Assembly: GCA_028716265.1 (NCBI GenBank)
Contig: JAQUQD010000030.1
Coordinates: 1-34,959, forward strand
Direction: 5' to 3'
Origin: Bacteroidales bacterium
Lineage (GTDB): Bacteria; Bacteroidota; Bacteroidia; Bacteroidales; JAGONC01
DNA length: 34,959 nt
Below are positions 1-7,633 of the stretch, in pieces; position 1 is the first letter of the stretch; every line of letters begins with the position of its first letter. The position numbers and the translations under genes are program-made. The notes under the pieces are model-generated. The model did no database searches. It had not been told where the DNA came from and saw only the letters and a list, made by a program, of their open reading frames with translations.

Positions 1-1034
1 TCAAATCCCGGTTTGGCCCAGCCTAGGAATTCATGATGATTCCCTTCGGGCAGCACGGTGATGTGGTGATCATAATATCCCAAGTAGCCAGTCCGGTCGA
101 TCCTGGACCCAGTCAGCACATTGCCCGACAGATACCGCACATTTCCCGTACGTACATTCCCCTCAAGCATTTCTGAAATCCTTGCCCCCCTGAACGTTTT
201 ATAGTATTGAGGATGAATGATCTCTGATCCGGTGAGTGCAACAAGGCATGCAGCATCATAGTGACCGGTCAGAAACAACCTGCCGATGAGTGCAAGATCC
301 TGTATATGCACATACCATACTGTTTCCCCCTTGTTTATCGGATCAAGATGGTGAATCTGAACACTGACATTACCGGATGGATGTGGACCTGAAAAATAAA
401 CCACCTCCACCTTCGGACCGGGATTAAAATCCATACTCTGCCCGGTGCCATGTTTCAGACACAGATAGACCTTCCCATCAGTAAGCATGGTGAGCGCGTT
501 GATGCCGGTCTGACACTCCATGCGAGAATCTCTCAGGACAAATTCGGAGTCAGGAGCAAGGGGTGCCGTATCAAAACCGGAAATAAAGATTGATTTTGGA
601 GGTTGTAGCAGATTCGCAATGACCGTATAGGGTCTTTGACGGATAACCGGCCAAATCCCACTGCCGGTCAGCTTGTCAATGACCTCCTCCCTTGCCAGTT
701 GGCTTGGGTCGGCAATCCCAAAATCTTCATACTCCATCTCCCCCTCATGCTCGATACAAATCTCCTGGATGACTCGTTTGGCTCCCCGCAGGATCTGCAC
801 AACCGAACCGCTCACAGGGGAAGTGAAAACCAGGCGTTCGTTGTTTTTATCATGAAAAAGGACGGAGCCCGCCTTGACACGATCGCCCTCCTGTACGTCC
901 AGTTTGGGTATGATTCCACGAAAATCGGTCGGCTTTAAAGCAAAATATTTCGTTGCTTTCTCTGCGACGGTTTTGCTGGCCTCACCTAAAAGTTTAATAT
1001 CCAGGCCTTTACGAATTCGAATGGTTTTTGGCAT
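1..1034 (-). CDS. nqrA: Na+-translocating NADH:quinone reductase subunit A (partial, 3' end outside window)
   Basis: NqrA is a subunit of the membrane Na+-NQR complex, which couples NADH oxidation and quinone reduction to Na+ export. The reading frame runs from an ATG at 1034 to the window edge without a stop, giving about 344 residues of a family that is usually about 450. The N-terminus reads MPKTIRIRKGLDIKLLGEA, typical of NqrA. It is followed by a lipoyl/biotinyl-like stretch (IPKLDVQEGDRVKAGSVLF) and SPVSGSVVQI. The gene is the first of its operon as seen here; nqrB and the rest would lie to the left, outside the window. It is divergent from the plug gene, and a perfect TAnnTTTG box lies about 75 nt upstream. 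Confidence in the family is high. Confidence 0.93.
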   Translation of the reverse strand, partial: MPKTIRIRKGLDIKLLGEASKTVAEKATKYFALKPTDFRGIIPKLDVQEGDRVKAGSVLFHDKNNERLVFTSPVSGSVVQILRGAKRVIQEICIEHEGEMEYEDFGIADPSQLAREEVIDKLTGSGIWPVIRQRPYTVIANLLQPPKSIFISGFDTAPLAPDSEFVLRDSRMECQTGINALTMLTDGKVYLCLKHGTGQSMDFNPGPKVEVVYFSGPHPSGNVSVQIHHLDPINKGETVWYVHIQDLALIGRLFLTGHYDAACLVALTGSEIIHPQYYKTFRGARISEMLEGNVRTGNVRYLSGNVLTGSRIDRTGYLGYYDHHITVLPEGNHHEFLGWAKPGF

Positions 1035-1107
1035 ACCAGATAATTAAAAGGGACCACATTCCGGTCAAAGGGTTAATAAAAAAAACGAAACTAACCAAAT
1101 CAATGAG

Positions 1108-1115
1108 CAAATATA
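1108..1115 (-). promoter_or_regulatory. Putative nqrA promoter -7 box (TATATTTG)
   Basis: On the minus strand the sequence reads TATATTTG, a perfect match to the Bacteroidota -7 consensus TAnnTTTG. It lies about 75 nt upstream of the nqrA start. No clear -33 TTG is seen at the usual spacing, so this rests on the -7 box and its position. Confidence 0.45.
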
Positions 1116-1184
1116 ACAGAATTATCATATATTTTAATACTATACACATATATTAATAGTGATCAGCGACCCTACTTTATTTTC

Positions 1185-1192
1185 TACCTTTG
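1185..1192 (+). promoter_or_regulatory. Putative promoter -7 box of the plug gene (TACCTTTG)
   Basis: TACCTTTG matches TAnnTTTG exactly and lies 28 nt before the ATG at 1221. A transcript starting about 7 nt downstream would have a leader of about 20 nt, as for other genes in this window. Confidence 0.6.
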
Positions 1193-1220
1193 CACGATAA
1201 TTGCATCGTCGATCCCCACA

Positions 1221-2528
1221 ATGAAAAATTGGTCTGTTAATAAATTAACAATGCTCTGCCTGATGACTGTTAATGTGGGAGTGGCCATACCACAGGTCAG
1301 TCCGGACGGTGATTATTTCATCGAATCCTATTTTCGCTACGAGGATTATATCTATCACCCTTCCATAAAAACAGTTCAACTTTACCGGTCCGGCTTTGAG
1401 CTTTCCAATCCTCTTATCCGTTTGAACTCCGATGAAAGACTCATGTGCACCTTCGACGATCTCGACGGTGATGTCAAGGATTACCGTTACACGGTCATTC
1501 ATTGCGGGGCCAACTGGCAGGCCAGCCCTCTGGTGTATACGCAGTACCTTTCCGGCTATGAAGAAAATCCAATCACCGAATTTCACTCCTCATTCAATAC
1601 CGTACAGCCGTACACGAATTATCGCTTCACGGTGCCGTCGGACGACATGCAATTGCTGATCTCGGGCAACTATCTGCTTAAGGTTTATCTTGCCGGAGAG
1701 ACCCAACCTGCATTCACGCGAAGGTTCATGGTTGCTGATCCCAGGGTCGGTATCGATGCCCGCATCAAGCGGCCGATGGTGGTAGAGGACAGGGAATCGA
1801 AACAGGAGATCGATTTTTCGATCATCTCACAGGGTTATTCCATCGAGGATCCCTACCGGAGCCTACATGTAGTCGTGATGCAGAATAACCGGTGGGACAA
1901 CGCGATCCAGAACCTGAAGCCAAGGATGGTGATCGATAATACGCTCAACTATAATTACGATAGGGAGAATGTTTTCGATGGCGCAAACGAATACCGGGAT
2001 TTCGACATCAAGAGCTTGACGTACAGATCGTTGAGAATAAAATCCATCACTTTTGAAAACGACACCCACCAGGTGGTGCTCTGGGAAGATGAACCCCGTT
2101 CTTTTCGCGTCTATCATTCAGAGACCGACATCAACGGCAGGTTCCTGGTCAGCTGTGAGGACGCCCATGACATACCCACCGAATGTGACTATATGAATGT
2201 CCGTTTTTTCCTCCGGTATCCCCAGCCCCTTGACAATGGCAGTCTGTATGTCTTTGGAACGATGACCTGCAACCAATTCACCAGGGAAGGACTGATGACC
2301 TATGATCCGGTGAAAAAAGGGTACGAAGCGGAACTCTACCTGAAGCAGGGTTTTTATAATTACATGTATGTTTTCCTGGGTAACAACAGTTCAAGAGGGG
2401 ATGCAGCTTTTGTGGAAGGGAATCATTTTGAGACGCAGAATGAATACATGATACTGGTCTACTACCGTCAACCTGGTTCGATATACGACGAGCTCCTCGG
2501 TGCCAGTGTGATCAATTCTCCCTTCTGA
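1221..2528 (+). CDS. Type IX secretion system plug protein (DUF5103 family)
   Basis: This is a 435-residue predicted secreted protein. A hydrophobic N-terminal signal (MKNWSVNKLTMLCLMTVNVGVAIP) precedes a beta-rich body. The region around residues 25-150 (DYIYHPSIKTVQLYRSGFEL, then PLIRLNSDERLMCTFDDLDGD) is typical of DUF5103. Members of this family are known as the periplasmic Plug that closes the SprA translocon when it is not occupied by PorV. The role here is inferred from the family, and other T9SS genes occur 12-23 kb away in the window. The gene stands alone: it is divergent from nqrA and converges on the permease gene with an 8-nt gap. The family is fairly certain; the plug function is likely. 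Confidence 0.82.
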   Translation: MKNWSVNKLTMLCLMTVNVGVAIPQVSPDGDYFIESYFRYEDYIYHPSIKTVQLYRSGFELSNPLIRLNSDERLMCTFDDLDGDVKDYRYTVIHCGANWQASPLVYTQYLSGYEENPITEFHSSFNTVQPYTNYRFTVPSDDMQLLISGNYLLKVYLAGETQPAFTRRFMVADPRVGIDARIKRPMVVEDRESKQEIDFSIISQGYSIEDPYRSLHVVVMQNNRWDNAIQNLKPRMVIDNTLNYNYDRENVFDGANEYRDFDIKSLTYRSLRIKSITFENDTHQVVLWEDEPRSFRVYHSETDINGRFLVSCEDAHDIPTECDYMNVRFFLRYPQPLDNGSLYVFGTMTCNQFTREGLMTYDPVKKGYEAELYLKQGFYNYMYVFLGNNSSRGDAAFVEGNHFETQNEYMILVYYRQPGSIYDELLGASVINSPF

Positions 2529-2536
2529 ACCGGTCA

Positions 2537-3769
2537 TCACTCGTATCGCAGCGATTCGATCGGATCGAGCCGGGCTGCCTTGTTGGCAGGGATGAATCCC
2601 GAGAGAAGGGCCACCATCAAACACAACAGGACGCCTGTAAGGATCCACATCCACGGAATGAAAAAATTAGAACCGATCTGAGAGGCAATTACGTTTCCGA
2701 TGGCCACACCCAGTACGATTCCCACGATCCCTCCCAGCTGGGCGATCACAATGGATTCAATCAGGAACTGAAACCGGATGGTCTTTCGTTTGGCACCGAC
2801 AGCCTTGCGTATCCCGATCTCCTGCGTGCGGTCGGTCACCGACACCAGCATGATGTTCATCAGGCCAATGGCTGCTCCCACCAGGGTGATCAGACCGATC
2901 AGGGTGGCCGCTATACGAAGGTACTTGATGTTCTCAAACAACATCTCCACCAGGCTGTCACTCTTGGTGATCTCAAAATTCTGCTCCTCATGCACATTCA
3001 ATCCCCTGACGACCCGGAACAATCCCGTGGCCTCCCCTTCAATGGTCTCCAGGGTGATGTTGCTGGCCGCCATGACATCGATGTTGAAGGATCGGTTCGG
3101 CCTTGGAAACCGCTGCCTCACATTATTAATGGGCACGACACAGGTATTGTCGCTGCTGAATCCTATTCCGGAGCCTCTGGATTTGATCGTGCCAATGACC
3201 TTGTATTTTCCCGGGCCAATGGATATCTCCTTGCCTATGGGATCTTCTTTGTTCTTGAACAGTTTACTGACAATACCCTGACCAATTATAACCACATTGG
3301 ATCCGTAAAACACCTCATGAGCCGACATGTTCCTTCCCTTCCCGATCTCATTACCGGAGGTAGTCATGTAATTTTCATCACCACCCAGTACTCCAACATT
3401 AGGATTTGTTTTGCCGGATTTGTACCTTACGGTGGCCGTACCGGTTGCCCAGGCATATACCGAAACTACCGCGGGAATATCGAATTGTTCCTGAAATGAA
3501 ACGGCCTCATCATAGGTGATCCGGGGATAGAACGTCTGCCGACCGCCGCCGTGAAAGAACATGGACCGGTTCCTGATCGAGATCGTGTTGGCACCCATGG
3601 CAGTGAAATTATCCTCAAGCCAGTACTTGATGGCGTCGATGGAAGTAAGGATGCCCACCAGGGCCATAATGCCGAAGGAGATGATAAGAATGGTAAGCAC
3701 TGACCGCAGCATGTTGCTCCGGATGGATATCAGTGAGATGCGGATGTTCTCGAGCAGGTTGCTTTTCAT
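2537..3769 (-). CDS. ABC transporter permease, MacB/FtsX type
   Basis: This 410-residue inner-membrane permease has the MacB topology. One N-terminal membrane segment lies at about 21-43 ([20 protein letters not shown]). A large extracytoplasmic MacB-PCD domain follows (about 45-275, with [10 protein letters not shown] near the middle). Three C-terminal membrane segments form the FtsX domain, with the conserved block [20 protein letters not shown] near 305-325. The protein ends in [10 protein letters not shown], the usual tail of this family. No ATPase or membrane-fusion gene is adjacent, so the partner must be elsewhere, and the substrate (peptide, lipoprotein, drug or signal) cannot be told. 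It follows upp by 11 nt, so the two are probably co-transcribed. Confidence 0.9.
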   Translation of the reverse strand: MKSNLLENIRISLISIRSNMLRSVLTILIISFGIMALVGILTSIDAIKYWLEDNFTAMGANTISIRNRSMFFHGGGRQTFYPRITYDEAVSFQEQFDIPAVVSVYAWATGTATVRYKSGKTNPNVGVLGGDENYMTTSGNEIGKGRNMSAHEVFYGSNVVIIGQGIVSKLFKNKEDPIGKEISIGPGKYKVIGTIKSRGSGIGFSSDNTCVVPINNVRQRFPRPNRSFNIDVMAASNITLETIEGEATGLFRVVRGLNVHEEQNFEITKSDSLVEMLFENIKYLRIAATLIGLITLVGAAIGLMNIMLVSVTDRTQEIGIRKAVGAKRKTIRFQFLIESIVIAQLGGIVGIVLGVAIGNVIASQIGSNFFIPWMWILTGVLLCLMVALLSGFIPANKAARLDPIESLRYE

Positions 3770-3780
3770 TGCCAGGCTAT

Positions 3781-4437
3781 TTAATCACCTTTTTTTCCAA
3801 AAGCCAGGTCGCCCGCATCACCCAGTCCGGGTACAAGATAAGCCTGAGCAGTCATCTCTTCATCGACCGCACCCGTCCAGAACGTGATCTGGCTGGTGTT
3901 GAGATTTTTCTTCAGATGATCGATGCCTTCGGCACTGGAAAGGACAGTAACAATATGGGTATGAGCAGGTTGACCATAGGTAAGAAGTTCTCTGTAACAG
4001 AGTTCCATGGAGTATCCGGTAGCCAGAAGGGCATCGGACAGGATCAGGACCTCTCCACCCAGATCCGGGCAGGACACATAGTTGATGTGGATCTTGAAAT
4101 GGCCGTCTTTGTAAACTTTACGATAAGCAGAGATGAACGCACTGCCCGCACAGTCGAAATAATTCATCAGGCCGGAATGGATCGGGAGGCCCGCTCTCAT
4201 AATCGTTGCCAGGACGGGAGGATTCTTCAGCACCGGGATCTCTGCTGTCCCGAATGGGGTGACCACCTCCCGCGTGCTGTATTCCAGCGTTTTACTGATC
4301 TCGTAGGCAAAAACCTGCCCCATTCGTTCCAGGTTCTGCCGGAACCGTGGTGAGTCGCTTTGGATCTGCACATCCCTTATCTCAGCGATGAACTGATTCA
4401 AAATGGAGCCGGCACTTCCGAGGATGTTTATTTTCAT
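3781..4437 (-). CDS. upp: Uracil phosphoribosyltransferase
   Basis: The enzyme salvages uracil to UMP using PRPP in the cytoplasm. The 218-residue protein has the family blocks in order: [13 protein letters not shown] (about 79-91), the PRPP loop region [14 protein letters not shown] (about 129-142), and the C-terminal uracil-binding block [15 protein letters not shown] (about 199-213). The PRPP loop differs from the common VDPMLATGGS form but keeps the Asp and the ATG-x-S part. Length fits the family. The gene is 65 nt downstream of the oxidoreductase gene and 11 nt upstream of the permease gene. I see no TAnnTTTG box in the 65-nt gap, so read-through from upstream is possible. Confidence 0.93.
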   Translation of the reverse strand: MKINILGSAGSILNQFIAEIRDVQIQSDSPRFRQNLERMGQVFAYEISKTLEYSTREVVTPFGTAEIPVLKNPPVLATIMRAGLPIHSGLMNYFDCAGSAFISAYRKVYKDGHFKIHINYVSCPDLGGEVLILSDALLATGYSMELCYRELLTYGQPAHTHIVTVLSSAEGIDHLKKNLNTSQITFWTGAVDEEMTAQAYLVPGLGDAGDLAFGKKGD

Positions 4438-4502
4438 GGCAGTAGGATTTCAGGATCAGGATCCTGTATGTAAAAAAAATATGTTCACTCTTCATCCGGT
4501 TT

Positions 4503-6656
4503 TCACTGATGATCTTTGATCACCTCGATGAGTTCTGGCAGATCCATCCCGATCTTCTTCAAATGTTCAATTGTCGGGACTCCGTTGGCATTCCATCCCC
4601 TTCGGAGATACACAGCGTCCAGGAGCTTTTCATAGCGATCCTCCCTATATTTCCTCAGCGCCGCCATCTTCTCTTGCGTCGTCTTACCTTCCGGATCGAA
4701 TCCTGCCAGTGTCTTGAGCTGATGATCGTACCGCTCGGCACGGGATTCATATTCCTCGGCTGTCACCGGTCCAGCCGCCCGGTAGGGTTGTGCATCATAT
4801 TTCCTCGTCCCGTATCCCCTGCGCAGGTTGAAAACACGCTGGAAATTATATACACGTTCTGATTGCCTGATCAGCTCATGTTTATCGAAAGGTTTACCCG
4901 TCACAGCCTTGTAAATGGTCACATAGTTGTCGACATGCTCAGGGACCTTGGCAGGTTCATCGGTCTCGGCATTGTTTACTGGTTCAACGTCGTTCCACGG
5001 CAATTTGCAGAGCCCAACCAGCCCGAACCAGGTTCGGAACATGGGGAAATAATGAAGCGCTTCGGCTTTATCCTCAAAGGTGGGTATCTGGTTGTTCACC
5101 ATGTCCATAAAGATCAGCCACGCCTCATCATGCTGCGGGCCTTTGTTGGTCATGGCAAAGCCACCCTGCTGGGCGAGGGATTCCTTTGACACGTACTCGG
5201 AGTATTCCAGACCCTTGTTCTCCATGCCGATATCCTGCAGGAACCGTGGATCTCCCCACCCTTTCTCGATAAATAATTGTTTCATCTTTCGGACACCTGT
5301 CCCGATGATCAGGCCAAATCCCTCTCCCCTGGCCAGCTGGTGCATCGCTTCCAGGGAAGCCTCTGCGTTTCCGAAATTCAGCTCCAGGCCCCCTGTCCGC
5401 TCCTTGTTCAGTATGCCGTTTTCAAAACACTCCATGGCAAACGCCATCACCGTGCCCCAGGTGATCGTACACAAGCCGTAGGTATCACAGTAAAAATTAG
5501 TTTCAATGATGTAGTCCGGGTCGAAGATAGCACAATTTGCCCCCAGTCCGCCGGCATTTTCATATTCCGGTCCGTCCACAAGGACTTTGTGACCCTTGTA
5601 GGGGCCGGTTTTCAGGGTAAACTCATCAACGCCCTTGGAGCAGGCCATGTTGCACCCGATCCAGCATCCGTCGGGGATGCTCTGGGTGAATTTATCTTTC
5701 CAGACATTGCCGTGTATGCGATAGGCTTCCGGGTGACTGCCATACTTGTAATTCTTAACCGGAAGCAGGTCATAATCGTTCATGATGTTGACCAGATGAG
5801 CAGTTCCTTTGGTCCTCATTTCCGCCTGGCTGTCATCCAGGTCCCTCATCTCCTTATTGAAACGCAATCCCCTCTCAATGATAGCGTTCAGGTCCACTAC
5901 ATTGTTCAGGTTGCCTTTTATCCTGGGGACCTTCACCACCAGCGCCTTGATCTTCTTGTTCCGGAAAACGGTTCCGATGCCACCACGCCCGGCCTGTTTG
6001 AGCCTGACCTTGCCCCTCCTGGAATCGTAAAAGCTGAAATTGAGCATCCCGATCAGCGAATGTTGTGCCGCCGCTCCGGTCGAAACAACGCCGATGTTCC
6101 TCTTGTCCTTCTCGTCGTCGGCGTACATCTCCGTGAGCTGCTCGGCAAGAATATGACTGTCAATGGCTTCTTTCGGAGCCTCGTTGATCTCAATGTGATG
6201 ATTGATCCCATCGATAAAAATAATGACGTCATCTTTAGCCTTGCCCTGGATCTCTAGGGCATCAAATCCCGAAAATTTCAGGAATGGCCCGAAAAAGCCA
6301 CCTACATTGCTGTCGATCACCGAGTCGGTTTGTGGGGATATAGAGACCACCAGCGACTTTCCCGTCCCTGAATATTGCGTTATTCCCCCGACCGGTCCCG
6401 AAGAGATGATGATCTCGTTCTCCGGATCATTCCATCGGGTGTCAGGCCTTGTCGCATCCCAGAGCAGCTTCAGGCCATATCCACGGCCTCCGATGAACTT
6501 CTCCTTCATCTCCGGAGGTACATCTTTGGACCGGATATCATTGGTCGACAGGTTGATGTACAAAATCTTATCCGTATACCCCCTGGTCAACGGTGTCCAA
6601 TGGTAATTCCAGTCCTTCAGCAACTTATGGGCTGTTTTTATGGCAGTTATATCCAT
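4503..6656 (-). CDS. Aldehyde:ferredoxin oxidoreductase family protein (tungsto-/molybdopterin enzyme)
   Basis: AOR-family enzymes are cytoplasmic, oxygen-sensitive tungsten bis-pterin enzymes that interconvert aldehydes and acids with ferredoxin. The N-terminal domain is clear (KILYINLSTNDIRSKDVP, GGRGYGLKLLWD, SSGPVGG, then GRGGIGTVFRNKKIKALVV at about 224-242). Three cysteines, C331, C335 and C339 (GCWIGCNMAC), with C550 (GLVGLCKLPW), would hold the 4Fe-4S cluster. The DTYGLC motif near 392-397 matches the family's pterin region. At 717 residues it is longer than the usual 600-640. The gene has its own promoter box and is divergent from thiF/thiS-like genes, which may supply sulfur for the cofactor. 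The substrate is unknown. No dedicated electron-transfer subunit is adjacent. Confidence 0.93.
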   Translation of the reverse strand: MDITAIKTAHKLLKDWNYHWTPLTRGYTDKILYINLSTNDIRSKDVPPEMKEKFIGGRGYGLKLLWDATRPDTRWNDPENEIIISSGPVGGITQYSGTGKSLVVSISPQTDSVIDSNVGGFFGPFLKFSGFDALEIQGKAKDDVIIFIDGINHHIEINEAPKEAIDSHILAEQLTEMYADDEKDKRNIGVVSTGAAAQHSLIGMLNFSFYDSRRGKVRLKQAGRGGIGTVFRNKKIKALVVKVPRIKGNLNNVVDLNAIIERGLRFNKEMRDLDDSQAEMRTKGTAHLVNIMNDYDLLPVKNYKYGSHPEAYRIHGNVWKDKFTQSIPDGCWIGCNMACSKGVDEFTLKTGPYKGHKVLVDGPEYENAGGLGANCAIFDPDYIIETNFYCDTYGLCTITWGTVMAFAMECFENGILNKERTGGLELNFGNAEASLEAMHQLARGEGFGLIIGTGVRKMKQLFIEKGWGDPRFLQDIGMENKGLEYSEYVSKESLAQQGGFAMTNKGPQHDEAWLIFMDMVNNQIPTFEDKAEALHYFPMFRTWFGLVGLCKLPWNDVEPVNNAETDEPAKVPEHVDNYVTIYKAVTGKPFDKHELIRQSERVYNFQRVFNLRRGYGTRKYDAQPYRAAGPVTAEEYESRAERYDHQLKTLAGFDPEGKTTQEKMAALRKYREDRYEKLLDAVYLRRGWNANGVPTIEHLKKIGMDLPELIEVIKDHQ

Positions 6657-6690
6657 ACGTATGATGATTGCTCTGTTTTACAATGGTTCA

Positions 6691-6698
6691 CAAAGGTA
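6691..6698 (-). promoter_or_regulatory. Putative promoter -7 box of the aldehyde oxidoreductase gene (TACCTTTG)
   Basis: The minus strand reads TACCTTTG, a perfect TAnnTTTG match, 34 nt upstream of the ATG at 6656. It is back to back with the thiF-side box at 6742-6749, with 43 bp between the two. Confidence 0.6.
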
Positions 6699-6741
6699 GT
6701 AATTTTAGGCAGACAGGAACCTCATACCCGGGGATTTTACA

Positions 6742-6749
6742 TAAATTTG
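6742..6749 (+). promoter_or_regulatory. Putative thiF-like gene promoter -7 box (TAAATTTG)
   Basis: TAAATTTG is a perfect TAnnTTTG match 16 nt before the ATG at 6766. Transcription starting about 7 nt downstream would leave a leader of only about 10 nt. Confidence 0.5.
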
Positions 6750-6765
6750 CTGCAGGAACAGGACA

Positions 6766-7350
6766 ATGCAGCGGAATGTCGAAGAAATACTTAGAATCCA
6801 CACCGTTGGGATAGCAGGATGCGGGGGCCTGGGTTCCAACTGTGCGGTAGCACTTGCCAGGATTGGGATCGGCCACCTGGTCCTTGCTGATTTCGATGTG
6901 GTCGAACCTGGTAATTTAAACCGGCAATACTATTTTCTTGATCAGATCGGTCAGAAGAAAGTGCAGGCGCTCAAAAGCAACATACTCCGGATCAATCCCT
7001 GCCTGCGAATTGACACCTATCCTGTGATGCTTGATCCTGATACGATACGGGACATATTCAAGAAATGCGATGTGATCGTCGAGGCTTTTGACCGGAAAGA
7101 GATGAAACACATGATCGCTGAAACTGTGCTGATGCACATGCCGCATATCCCTCTGGTCATGGGATCAGGGCTTGCCGGGTGGGGTCATAGTGAACTACTC
7201 GCGGTACGACGTTCCGGCGATCTGTATGTTTGCGGGGACGAAGCTTCAGAGACCTCCGATCAGTTGCCTCCCCTTGCTCCCAGGGTTGGGATCGTGGCCA
7301 ACATGCAGGCTAATGTTGTATTGGAGATACTGATGGGGAGAGAGGAGTGA
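6766..7350 (+). CDS. Small ThiF/MoeB-family adenylyltransferase (ThiF family 2 type)
   Basis: Proteins of this E1-like family adenylate the C-terminal Gly-Gly of a ThiS or MoaD sulfur carrier. The 194-residue protein has the nucleotide-binding block GIAGCGGLGSN (15-25), the DFDVVEPGNLNRQ motif (about 45-57) with the conserved Asp, Asn and Arg, and a C-terminal LAPRVGIVANMQANVVLEIL helix. It lacks the long C-terminal zinc and rhodanese parts of MoeB, as do the short ThiF proteins. The carrier gene follows 79 nt downstream. No thiG, thiH or moaE is nearby. The oxidoreductase gene is divergent, so supply of sulfur to the tungsten/molybdenum pterin is more likely than thiamine synthesis; this is inference. 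The alternative is a thiamine ThiF whose partners lie elsewhere. Confidence 0.88.
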   Translation: MQRNVEEILRIHTVGIAGCGGLGSNCAVALARIGIGHLVLADFDVVEPGNLNRQYYFLDQIGQKKVQALKSNILRINPCLRIDTYPVMLDPDTIRDIFKKCDVIVEAFDRKEMKHMIAETVLMHMPHIPLVMGSGLAGWGHSELLAVRRSGDLYVCGDEASETSDQLPPLAPRVGIVANMQANVVLEILMGREE

Positions 7351-7353
7351 TGC

Positions 7354-7401
7354 TAAATTGTTAAATTGTCAAATTGTTACATTGTTTAATTGTTAAATTG
7401 A
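7354..7401. repeat. Tandem repeat, six 8-bp units (consensus TAAATTGT)
   Basis: Six directly adjacent 8-mers fill the gap between the ThiF-like and ThiS-like genes: TAAATTGT, TAAATTGT, CAAATTGT, TACATTGT, TTAATTGT, TAAATTGA. The period is exact with no indels. Function is unknown; such arrays can vary in copy number. Confidence 0.85.
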
Positions 7402-7429
7402 TGAGTTGGAAAATGGGAATTAAGATAAC

Positions 7430-7633
7430 ATGAGGATTATTTTAAATAACACAGAAGAGGAGATTAGCGCTAATAGATTGACTATCAGTGAGTTACTTAA
7501 ATATAAGAATTTTACTTTCCGTCTGCTGGTTATAAAGATCAACGGTAAACTGGTAAAAAGGGAGGATTATGACGCTGCGGTGGTACGGGATGGGGACCAT
7601 GTTGTGGTGATGCATCTGGTCAGCGGAGGGTAA
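7430..7633 (+). CDS. ThiS/MoaD-family sulfur carrier protein
   Basis: This is a 67-residue ubiquitin-fold protein ending in LVSGG, the exposed Gly-Gly that the E1 enzyme adenylates and that then carries sulfur as a thiocarboxylate. The strand pattern (MRIILNNTEEEIS, LLVIKINGKLVKRED, DGDHVVVMHLVSGG) is typical of ThiS and of small MoaD proteins. It follows the ThiF-like gene, with which it probably forms a functional pair. Its last 14 nt overlap the 3' end of the convergent folC. Whether it serves thiamine or tungsto-/molybdopterin cannot be read from the protein alone; the neighbouring oxidoreductase favours the latter. Confidence 0.87.
   Translation: MRIILNNTEEEISANRLTISELLKYKNFTFRLLVIKINGKLVKREDYDAAVVRDGDHVVVMHLVSGG

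Noticed and set aside
4457..4466. Palindrome CAGGATCCTG between upp and the oxidoreductase gene
   Set aside because: Ten bp, no second copy and no promoter box nearby; likely chance.
5277..6257. Open frame of 326 codons antisense to the aldehyde oxidoreductase gene
   Set aside because: Shadow of a conserved gene; no family resemblance and no promoter or ribosome site for it.
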